A stretch of 64,000 bases of DNA from IMG/VR virus record IMGVR_UViG_3300024308_000021, positions 61,586 through 125,585 of that record, one strand, 5' to 3'. The DNA is from a virus. The notes beneath the pieces are model-generated. The model had not been told where the DNA came from. It saw nothing but the letters and a program-made list of their open reading frames with translations, and searched no databases. Made by a program: the position numbers and the translations under genes. Shown here in pieces: positions 53,499-59,867 of the stretch (position 1 is the first letter of the stretch; the number at the start of each line of letters is the position of its first letter).

Positions 53499-54134
53499 AT
53501 GCGATATTTGCTGCCTATGCTGTTTGCTCTGTTGAGTCTGGTAACTACACCCACTCAAGCCTACAGCTCTACCTCCGGCTGGTCTAGCCAGTCTCGTACC
53601 ATCGTACTAGCAGCCGACCGAGTCGGCGTAGATGCTACTACGCTTTCCGCTATCGGTTGGATTGAATCCAGGTTCAATCCTCGCGCTGTAAACCGACACA
53701 CTCAGGCTACTGGTATGTTCCAGTACAAAGCTTCCACCTGGCGATCGCATACCAAACGCTATGGGCGAGCCTACGGCATCACGCCAGGCACTCCTCGTAC
53801 CAATGCACTAGCTAACGCTACGATGGCTGCCATCGACCTCAAGCGCCACCAAGACGCACTCCAGCGCGTCCTAGGACGTCCTCCTGTTCCAGGGGAACAG
53901 TATATGGCACACTGGTTGGGCTTGGGAGGAGCAACTCGTATTCTCAAAGCACCTGGGTATCGTAATGCGGCAGTAATGTTCCCAGCAGCGGCATCTAAGA
54001 ATCGTAGTTTGTTTTACACTTCCAAAGGCAAGCCTCGTACCGTAAGACAGTTGCGTGACTACGTGAACTGGAAATTCGGAGTGATTGGGGCTCAATTCGA
54101 ACAAGATGTAGAGATCCTCACAGCGAGGTTGTAA
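53499..54134 (+). CDS. Exported lytic transglycosylase (SLT-type endolysin candidate)
   Basis: A 211-residue protein. ATG 53499 has AAAGGAGA 7 bases upstream and begins a Sec-type signal (MRYLLPMLFALLSLVTTPTQA, likely cut after ~21). The SLT signature follows: AIGWIESRFNPRAVN with catalytic Glu E56, and ATGMFQ (70-75). The rest fits a goose-lysozyme/SLT fold. It would cleave the peptidoglycan glycan strand. PhiKZ and EL endolysins also use a transglycosylase domain but are mostly built with a binding domain and no signal peptide; here neither a peptidoglycan-binding domain nor a second membrane segment is seen. It may be a Sec-exported endolysin released by a pinholin, or a virion enzyme. Confidence 0.82.
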   Translation: MRYLLPMLFALLSLVTTPTQAYSSTSGWSSQSRTIVLAADRVGVDATTLSAIGWIESRFNPRAVNRHTQATGMFQYKASTWRSHTKRYGRAYGITPGTPRTNALANATMAAIDLKRHQDALQRVLGRPPVPGEQYMAHWLGLGGATRILKAPGYRNAAVMFPAAASKNRSLFYTSKGKPRTVRQLRDYVNWKFGVIGAQFEQDVEILTARL

Positions 54135-54238
54135 TGTTACTGACACACGGCGTACCGCTGGTCATCCCAGCCCCTAGTGTAAGTGATGAAGAACTAGCAG
54201 TACAGCAAGCCGTGACACTACATCTGGAGGGAGCCTAG
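54134..54238 (+). CDS. Possible 34-residue protein
   Basis: Starts in a TAATG overlap with the transglycosylase gene (GCGAGG upstream). It encodes MLLTHGVPLVIPAPSVSDEE and 14 more residues, and its stop falls inside the terminator stem. The coupling supports it; the length does not. Function unknown. Confidence 0.42.
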   Translation: MLLTHGVPLVIPAPSVSDEELAVQQAVTLHLEGA

Positions 54239-54251
54239 GCTCCCTCCCTTT
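54226..54251 (+). terminator. Intrinsic terminator
   Basis: GGAGGGAGCC / TA / GGCTCCCTCC then CTTTATG. It closes the lysis-region transcript. Confidence 0.9.
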
Positions 54252-54278
54252 ATGTCCGAATGGAAATAAATAAAAACA

Positions 54279-54286
54279 TATATCAT
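54279..54286 (+). promoter_or_regulatory. Weak early-type promoter candidate (TATATCAT)
   Basis: AT-rich block AAATAAAAACATATATCATTTCC, 41 bases before the 54320 start, after a terminator. It differs from TATATTAC in two positions. Confidence 0.4.
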
Positions 54287-54319
54287 TTCCGTGTGAACCT
54301 AACAATAAGGGATTTTAAG

Positions 54320-54718
54320 ATGGAACGTTATTATTTGTTTGTTGGAACTGTATCTCGAGCCAAACCTCCCCTGATAGAAAATCTTCGCGAGGTTAATCTG
54401 GAAAGACGCACCATCGGTATAGATGGAAAGAGACTTGCACTTATACTTACCGTAAGCTCCAAAACCGATAAAGTTTTAACATTTTATTTCGATGCCAGCT
54501 ATATGTCGGAACCGGCACCTGGCGAGCAGTTTTTACTCGAAGAGCAAGAATGCATCTTTATTCATCCCAAACATACCAGCGGCAACACCCCGCTAACAGT
54601 TAGTCTTGGGCAATTGATGAGCCGCAACGGTTCTGAATCAGACCTATACACCCAAGAGAGTTTCGATGCTACCTATTCTGTAGATTCCTTTAAACGACTG
54701 ACACTGAAAGGAAAGTAA
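54320..54718 (+). CDS. Hypothetical early-type protein
   Basis: A 132-residue protein. The start at 54320 follows AACAATAAGGGA. It is beta-rich. Its middle (DGKRLALILTVSSKTDKVL) loosely resembles the start of the next gene product (DGKYHVVLTIDRKTGSF), a possible shared small beta domain. Codon use is more A/T-ending than its neighbours, which may mean recent acquisition. Function unknown. Confidence 0.8.
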   Translation: MERYYLFVGTVSRAKPPLIENLREVNLERRTIGIDGKRLALILTVSSKTDKVLTFYFDASYMSEPAPGEQFLLEEQECIFIHPKHTSGNTPLTVSLGQLMSRNGSESDLYTQESFDATYSVDSFKRLTLKGK

Positions 54719-54719
54719 C

Positions 54720-54989
54720 ATGGAAAACGAAATCGATCTCGTACCTGTTCCTGTTAAAGGACGTATCGTACGTCGTGACGGCAAGTACCACGTCGTACTG
54801 ACTATCGATCGTAAGACTGGTAGCTTCTTTCTGTGGTGTCGTCGCGGTACTCATGACCGTAAGGTCTCAGGTCACACACTGACACTGGAAGCCGACGACG
54901 TAATCACTGTTAGTCGTACTGAGCAGTTCCCACAAGACACTCTGAGCGCTATGCGTTTGGAAGAGTATTACCCAGTAACTAAGGATTAA
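54720..54989 (+). CDS. Hypothetical protein
   Basis: An 89-residue beta-rich protein one base after the preceding stop, possibly related to it (see 54320). No other motif recognised. Confidence 0.78.
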   Translation: MENEIDLVPVPVKGRIVRRDGKYHVVLTIDRKTGSFFLWCRRGTHDRKVSGHTLTLEADDVITVSRTEQFPQDTLSAMRLEEYYPVTKD

Positions 54990-54991
54990 GC

Positions 54992-55615
54992 ATGCAAGTC
55001 ACAATGAAGCACTACACCTCTACTCGCTACACTAAGGATCAACTAAAATCTCTGCGTCAGCGTATCCAGATCGTTTCTAGCGCTCCAGTGAATTTCTTCT
55101 ACAAGGGGGAGAAACTCGAGATTGACCACATCGGCGTACACCTGACGGAACGTCGTTATGGGTTTGATCTGACCTTCGCCAAGGTGCTGGAATTCCCCGA
55201 GATTCCAGAAGGGCACGAAGTCACCATCCAGATGATCAGTACCCACGGTGACCCTGACACCGAACGACACATCGGTAGTTTCAACATCGAGATAGCTCTC
55301 CCCACACTCCAGTCTCGTTTCCACGAATACTTCACCAAAGACGTAATGCCAGTACCGCTGTCTTCTACACTCGGGGACGTCGCTGAAGACGTGGCTGAAC
55401 TAGCCCAACTGACCGGTCATTCCAAATGGAATTTCGGAAAGACCACCACCGAATATGAAATCCAACTTGATACGCATCTCGCGGCTGTCGGAACTACCTT
55501 GGAACAAGTTCACTCGGAGTTCCTGCGGGGAGTGGTTCTGTCCGCGCGTTATCCGGACGAAACTCGCTATCTGAACGGTTGTTTGTCTTACGGAAGAACA
55601 GGTAAATGTCAGTAA
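54992..55615 (+). CDS. Hypothetical protein
   Basis: A 207-residue alpha/beta protein with AAGGATTAAGC before its ATG. It overlaps the following gene by 10 bases. No membrane segment or catalytic motif. Confidence 0.8.
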   Translation: MQVTMKHYTSTRYTKDQLKSLRQRIQIVSSAPVNFFYKGEKLEIDHIGVHLTERRYGFDLTFAKVLEFPEIPEGHEVTIQMISTHGDPDTERHIGSFNIEIALPTLQSRFHEYFTKDVMPVPLSSTLGDVAEDVAELAQLTGHSKWNFGKTTTEYEIQLDTHLAAVGTTLEQVHSEFLRGVVLSARYPDETRYLNGCLSYGRTGKCQ

Positions 55616-55806
55616 TCACTCTACGTGTGTCCCGTAAAGGAGTCTGGGCATACCGAATGTTTTTACTTACGCTTGTAGCGCTTACTGTGTATCACACCTA
55701 CCAGTTCCTACAGCACACTCCCAACCACCCCAAACCAATACCCAGTAAAGTAATCGACTCTACTGGTGATGTAATCTACTACCCAAGCACTCACGAGGTA
55801 AAATAA
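55606..55806 (+). CDS. Small single-pass membrane protein
   Basis: A 66-residue protein with basic N-terminus (RVSRKGVWAYR), a hydrophobic helix (MFLLTLVALTVYHTYQFL) and a polar C-terminal tail. Probable N-in inner-membrane protein. It overlaps the upstream gene, so it is translationally coupled. Function unknown. Confidence 0.7.
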   Translation: MSVITLRVSRKGVWAYRMFLLTLVALTVYHTYQFLQHTPNHPKPIPSKVIDSTGDVIYYPSTHEVK

Positions 55807-55807
55807 A

Positions 55808-56047
55808 ATGGCCGATCTCGACCGCAACGTAATGCTCTCCACTCAAGTCGCTTTCGCAGACCAGACCGAACTCGAGCAGTTCCAATCCACTAACGTACTG
55901 CCGCGCGAAGTTATGGAGCGTGGTATTGTGGTGAACCGCTACGGCCACCAGGATACCGTGACCCAACAAGCTTTCGAGCTGCCCGACGAGCTCGAAATGG
56001 TGATCTGTGAAATCGATGAAGTCGATGATGAACCGGAGGATGAATAG
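55808..56047 (+). CDS. Small acidic protein
   Basis: A 79-residue strongly acidic protein ending in EIDEVDDEPEDE. It has no good ribosome site and is placed one base after the previous stop. Acidic small proteins are often host-enzyme inhibitors or DNA mimics; no sign proves that here. Confidence 0.7.
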   Translation: MADLDRNVMLSTQVAFADQTELEQFQSTNVLPREVMERGIVVNRYGHQDTVTQQAFELPDELEMVICEIDEVDDEPEDE

Positions 56048-56049
56048 TA

Positions 56050-56337
56050 ATGTCTGTCCAAATCGATCCCAAGTACGTTAAGAAACTGGCTCGCAACCGG
56101 GGTACTGTAAAGCAGTTGGATCCGCTGATGGTAGCCTGCCCTAAAACCGGCTTGCTCTACCCAGTCACTACTGACGCCCCCGTGAACTACAACATCGGTG
56201 ACGTACTGGAGTTCTCCTCCAGTGGCGACCTGGTAGCTCACACCCCGAAAAAGACCAAGGCTCGTTCCAGTAACGCTTCCTCTGGTATGACTCTACACAC
56301 CACCACGTTCTCCAAAGACAAGTGGCTGAGTTGGTAA
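56050..56337 (+). CDS. Small basic hypothetical protein
   Basis: A 95-residue basic protein with a Ser/Lys-rich C-terminal part. It follows the acidic protein at 2 bases' distance; the two may act as a pair. A terminator follows. Confidence 0.72.
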   Translation: MSVQIDPKYVKKLARNRGTVKQLDPLMVACPKTGLLYPVTTDAPVNYNIGDVLEFSSSGDLVAHTPKKTKARSSNASSGMTLHTTTFSKDKWLSW

Positions 56338-56356
56338 GGAAACCAGGGTATCTTAG

Positions 56357-56386
56357 GGAGGGGCTTCGGCTCCTCCTTTTTATTTT
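56357..56386 (+). terminator. Intrinsic terminator
   Basis: GGAGGGGC / TTCG / GCTCCTCC followed by TTTTTATTTT. Confidence 0.9.
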
Positions 56387-56403
56387 GTTTCAGGGGGTTG
56401 TGG

Positions 56404-56811
56404 ATGATAGACCCAGCTACTTTGGAGAGTTGGTTTGGAGACGAAGCTGGTCTTCAGATCTGGTATGACGTAGAAGAGTTCGCAAGACTACCTGATGGTG
56501 GGTTTCTAAACCACTGTACATCAGGAGCTCTGTATATACAGTCCGTATTAGGAGAGGGAGAGATCTACGGGTGGTTTGAAGGTACTAACCCAGATCGTCA
56601 TCCCAAGATCTTAGGTGGTCACGACTTCCTAGTGTATCGTGATAGATGGATAATCGATCCGTGGTTGTCGGTGTATCGTTGTATAGCCCCTAAAACGGTT
56701 TGGGACTTACACACTGAGTTAGACACCATACGTGCATACTACGGAGATCCTACGACCTGGGTAGTACTACGTCCCGAGGGCTTCGTAAAAGTAGAAGGAA
56801 AATGGAAATGA
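56404..56811 (+). CDS. Possible papain/transglutaminase-fold cysteine peptidase
   Basis: A 135-residue protein, start ATG 56404 (CAGGGGG upstream). It has C38 at the start of a helix (NHCTSGALYIQSVLG), H73 in GGHDFLVYRD and D85 in RWIIDPW. That Cys-His-Asp order, with His at a strand start and Asp in IDPW, is typical of papain-like or transglutaminase-like hydrolases. Small size leaves only a core fold. It overlaps the first Ntn-hydrolase-like gene by 4 bases, so it is part of the same operon. The assignment is from pattern only. Confidence 0.5.
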   Translation: MIDPATLESWFGDEAGLQIWYDVEEFARLPDGGFLNHCTSGALYIQSVLGEGEIYGWFEGTNPDRHPKILGGHDFLVYRDRWIIDPWLSVYRCIAPKTVWDLHTELDTIRAYYGDPTTWVVLRPEGFVKVEGKWK

Positions 56812-57293
56812 GTTTGATCGCATTGGATCCTGAATGCGTGGTATTTGATACCTCGTTTGTTACCAGTAAAGGTTTTATAATCCAGCAACCCAAAGGACGC
56901 TGGTATCCTGAAGATAAGATGTGGGTACTGGGGTGTGGTGGGATGTTCAACGAAGCTGCGTATGAAGAGATACGCCAGCTCGCTAAGGAGTATCTGGCTA
57001 CTGGTGTGGCAGTGGAACACAAGAATGAAGAGTTGTTCTTCCATCCGGCACTGATCACTACACCAGATCGTGCGCTACGACTGCATTGTGGTAAGCTACA
57101 GGAGGTAATCGAGCCTGAGCAGTGCGATGGTATCCTGGATCGTAGCTGGATTTTGTGTCAAGCCCAGGGACTCGGTTACTTGGAAACATTTCGGGTGATG
57201 TCTGTGGTGTGTCCTACGCTGCGTTACATCGCACATTATTCCCGTCTAACTGGTGAGATACAAGGAGCTTTCGATGCAACTACTGGTATGTAA
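56808..57293 (+). CDS. Divergent HslV/proteasome-like Ntn-fold protein (Ser at mature N-terminus)
   Basis: A 161-residue protein. AAGGA sits 7 bases before ATG 56808 but only 1 base before the earlier ATG, so 56808 is the start. After Met removal Ser is residue 1, and D13 (VVFDTS) matches the aspartate of the two Thr-type paralogues. A glycine-rich segment WVLGCGGMFNEAAYEEI corresponds to their AG[ST]xxxA[DE]-like turn. The basic residue at position ~32 is not conserved (K28 nearby). Probably a related subunit with altered or lost activity. It overlaps the next gene by 20 bases. Confidence 0.5.
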   Translation: MSLIALDPECVVFDTSFVTSKGFIIQQPKGRWYPEDKMWVLGCGGMFNEAAYEEIRQLAKEYLATGVAVEHKNEELFFHPALITTPDRALRLHCGKLQEVIEPEQCDGILDRSWILCQAQGLGYLETFRVMSVVCPTLRYIAHYSRLTGEIQGAFDATTGM

Positions 57294-57855
57294 TGGTGCG
57301 CTGTGGATTCCCACAAGCGTGATCCCTAACCCCACTACCGTACAACACCTAGACCCCGGTACGTTCTACACCGAGTATGGACTGGTGGTGGCAGCTAGCT
57401 GGAATGGAGCCGAGGTGTTCAGAGAGTACCTCGAAACAGGGCACTTTAGTACAAACCTCCCCATCGAAGCTCCGATGGATCTGGGGGTAACCTACGGACA
57501 CGACCAGAAACTCCGTGTATGGCAGCGTATCGGTAAAAAGATCATCTCGCGTGTACTGCCGGTAAACGAACGTATTCCGAGAGCTGTGTTTGGGTTTCAG
57601 GATGAAATCGAACCGTTAGATCTGGCTACCGCTGTAGCGTTGCAGCAGTTCGCTGTAGAGGGGATGGACTACGACGGAGGTTTCCTGTCCAGAAACCCGA
57701 ACTGGACGTGTCACGTTCCTATGTTGATCGACACGCTCTCAGCCAACATACTGCTGGTACGACCTAGCAGAGAATGGACAGGGGTGTCGCTGATGAGGCT
57801 TGGAAGTGATTTTAAACCGATCCCTGTAATAGTAGGGAAGAAAACGAAGGGATAA
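57274..57855 (+). CDS. Degenerate Ntn-fold-like paralogue
   Basis: A 193-residue protein from ATG 57274 (CAAGGAG upstream). Its N-terminus MQLLVCNGALWIPTS follows the same strand-turn-strand pattern as its neighbours, and GLVVAASWNGAEVFREYLE corresponds to their glycine-turn helix. It lacks the N-terminal Thr/Ser and the aspartate at position 13. It is likely an inactive subunit of the same family, or unrelated; the case rests mostly on tandem position and pattern. Confidence 0.4.
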   Translation: MQLLVCNGALWIPTSVIPNPTTVQHLDPGTFYTEYGLVVAASWNGAEVFREYLETGHFSTNLPIEAPMDLGVTYGHDQKLRVWQRIGKKIISRVLPVNERIPRAVFGFQDEIEPLDLATAVALQQFAVEGMDYDGGFLSRNPNWTCHVPMLIDTLSANILLVRPSREWTGVSLMRLGSDFKPIPVIVGKKTKG

Positions 57856-57859
57856 GGTA

Positions 57860-58519
57860 ATGACAGTCGTCGTAATAAAGGATGGCATACTGGCCATCGA
57901 TCGGTGCGTTACTTCCTCACGCGAGGGGAGATTTGTTTCTAAAAAACCGCAAACAAAAATGTTGGAGTTTTCCAAGGACAGTGAACTTACTATCAGAGGA
58001 GAACCTCTGGTCAAAGCTTTCATTGCTGGTAGCCTGACCAACGCACACACGATCCTCACCGCAATACATTCAGAGAAAACTGCGAAGTCTCTAGAGCAGT
58101 TCCTGGAGCTACACCGTCTCTACAGTGTCACTATGGCTGGGATGTATTGGTTCATCCCTTCCAGTAAGAAACCAGGAGTCTGGTGGATTGTAAACTGGAA
58201 TACTGGCGTAATACGAACAGTACCACATACGGAAAGCTACGTTACTCGCCCTACGGACGCCAACGCTACTGAGCTGGAAAAGTGGTTTGACACACCAGAA
58301 GAGGTCGTGTGGTTCTACAACAAGCTGAGCTCCGCGTGTGGGTTTGGTGTAAACATCTACAATCCTTGGACTGGAGTACTCGAGCAGATAGACGAGCCTA
58401 GTCCTGAGGTAGCTGAGAAAATCAGACAAACACTGATACGCAGCATAGACCTCTGGTTCCTGCGAGAACCAGAACCTAATGCAGAACTAAGTGCTGGAGA
58501 TAAGGAGTTGGTTAAATGA
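57860..58519 (+). CDS. HslV/proteasome-like Ntn hydrolase (Thr1 type)
   Basis: A 219-residue protein. After Met removal the N-terminus is TVVVIKDGILAIDR: Thr1 as nucleophile, D13 in the position of the HslV/proteasome Asp17, and K32 (KKPQTKM) in the place of Lys33. Then VKAFIAGSLTNAHTIL matches the AGxxADAxTL turn of HslV. Lys-type Ntn peptidases use exactly these residues. The C-terminal ~100 residues differ from HslV (~175 residues). ATAAGG is the ribosome site and the gene overlaps the next by 4 bases. Substrate unknown; proteolysis or amide hydrolysis predicted. Confidence 0.6.
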   Translation: MTVVVIKDGILAIDRCVTSSREGRFVSKKPQTKMLEFSKDSELTIRGEPLVKAFIAGSLTNAHTILTAIHSEKTAKSLEQFLELHRLYSVTMAGMYWFIPSSKKPGVWWIVNWNTGVIRTVPHTESYVTRPTDANATELEKWFDTPEEVVWFYNKLSSACGFGVNIYNPWTGVLEQIDEPSPEVAEKIRQTLIRSIDLWFLREPEPNAELSAGDKELVK

Positions 58520-59184
58520 CAATTTCTGTTTACTGGAAGGGGAAGTTTGCAACGGATCGGCAGATAAGTATAACAAAGGCCGGGAAGACTGTAGGTAAGT
58601 TGAGTCAAACGAAGATCAGAACGTTTGATGAACATAGTCCTTTTCTGTTTAATGGACACCACGTTCGCGCAATAGCTGTGGCTGGAACCCCTGCTGAGTT
58701 GGATGAAATTCTAACGGATGTGTCAGTTGAGGACCGTCCATTCCACGAAAAGGTAAACTACGATTTACTAAACTACTACTGTATACGTAAAGAAGGGGGT
58801 GGTAAATACGACATCCTCACGTGGATTTTAGCCGACAAGCTGTATCGCGTCAACTGGACTGCGTTTACTTGTCGAACTTACCGGAACGATAGCATAGATA
58901 CAACTTTATTTATTTCAGAACCTTCAGACGTACAGTTACCACTTGAAACTATCAGGTGGTGTAATTCAGCAGAAGAGATAGCGTGGCTTTACAACGCCTT
59001 CTCACGTGGTTGTGGTTACGGTGTAGATGTGCTGGACATCCACACTGGGGAGGTTACCTACCACCCTTACCCTTCCGAAGACACCAGACAGCGTATCCGT
59101 CGTACGCTGCTGGACAACTTGGATCGTTTCTTCTGTCCCCCTATTCCAGAGGACCGTGAGGAACTACTGGTTTACGAAGTCTAA
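58516..59184 (+). CDS. HslV/proteasome-like Ntn hydrolase (Thr1 type), paralogue
   Basis: A 222-residue paralogue of 57860. After Met removal: TISVYWKGKFATDRQ with Thr1 and D13, K32 in SQTKI, and VRAIAVAGTPAELDEIL for the glycine turn. The C-terminal halves also align in outline (RWCNSAEEIAWLYNAFSRGCGYGV versus KWFDTPEEVVWFYNKLS..GFGV). T1/D13/K32 are thus conserved in both. The two may form a mixed-ring peptidase with the two divergent neighbours. AAGGAG is the ribosome site. The gene ends the operon before an early-type promoter region. Confidence 0.6.
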   Translation: MTISVYWKGKFATDRQISITKAGKTVGKLSQTKIRTFDEHSPFLFNGHHVRAIAVAGTPAELDEILTDVSVEDRPFHEKVNYDLLNYYCIRKEGGGKYDILTWILADKLYRVNWTAFTCRTYRNDSIDTTLFISEPSDVQLPLETIRWCNSAEEIAWLYNAFSRGCGYGVDVLDIHTGEVTYHPYPSEDTRQRIRRTLLDNLDRFFCPPIPEDREELLVYEV

Positions 59185-59209
59185 TCCAGGCTCCATTGGA
59201 TCTGAAACC

Positions 59210-59217
59210 TAAATTAC
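59210..59217 (+). promoter_or_regulatory. Early-type promoter candidate (TAAATTAC)
   Basis: Context TGAAACCTAAATTACTTTAATG, one mismatch from TATATTAC, 75 bases before the 59285 start. Confidence 0.6.
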
Positions 59218-59284
59218 TTTAATGACTTGTGGTTCTTTAGAGAACCACCATACCTACGTAGCCTACTAATAAGGAAATATCGCT

Positions 59285-59644
59285 ATGTTCGAATCAATAC
59301 GTAAAGCTTACCACCTTCTGCGTTCCTTCCCGATGATCCGTGAAGTTTGTCGGCTCGGATACGATCTGGTTCCGGCCGGGTCTCAACTCCACCCCAACCC
59401 CGAGGTACGTCGTGAACACTATCGGGGGTTCCGTGTGATCGACTCCAAAGGTCGTGAAGAGATCTTCCGTCCTACTCGTGAACTCGGGATTGTAGAAGAG
59501 AAGCGCATCCTGCAAACTCTCTATGATCGTGGTTACACCGTCGAGTGTGTGTGGGTGGAAGAACAATACCGCTCTCGTGAATGTATCGATTGGGTTTACG
59601 AAGAGCGCTACTACAACTTCTGGGGCTATATCCACAATGCTTAA
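59285..59644 (+). CDS. Hypothetical early-type protein
   Basis: A 119-residue basic/aromatic protein, leader CTAATAAGGAAAT before ATG. It ends in WVYEERYYNFWGYIHNA. It overlaps the next small membrane gene by 8 bases. Function unknown. Confidence 0.82.
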   Translation: MFESIRKAYHLLRSFPMIREVCRLGYDLVPAGSQLHPNPEVRREHYRGFRVIDSKGREEIFRPTRELGIVEEKRILQTLYDRGYTVECVWVEEQYRSRECIDWVYEERYYNFWGYIHNA

Positions 59645-59867
59645 ATTCGTAGTATCCCGACTCGTGGGGTGGGAACCCCACGGTCGTATTGCTTGGCTGA
59701 TTGCTATTCGCGTGGTATGGTTTCGTTTGCTTATAGCCGCAAGCATGGCTCTCGCCTGGAACTCCGACTACGGTTGGTTTACTAAGGCGGTAGTAACCCT
59801 GGTACTGATTCTCTTCTGGTCTGCGGAACGTCGTGGACACTTACAACAACTGGAGCGTATACAATGA
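59637..59867 (+). CDS. Small two-helix membrane protein
   Basis: A 76-residue protein with two hydrophobic segments (IAWLIAIRVVWFRLLIAASMALAW at ~18-41 and TKAVVTLVLILFW at ~49-61) separated by a short polar loop, with basic C-terminus. ATG 59637 lies inside the end of the 59285 gene; its stop overlaps the ligase start by 4 bases. Function unknown. Confidence 0.7.
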   Translation: MLKFVVSRLVGWEPHGRIAWLIAIRVVWFRLLIAASMALAWNSDYGWFTKAVVTLVLILFWSAERRGHLQQLERIQ

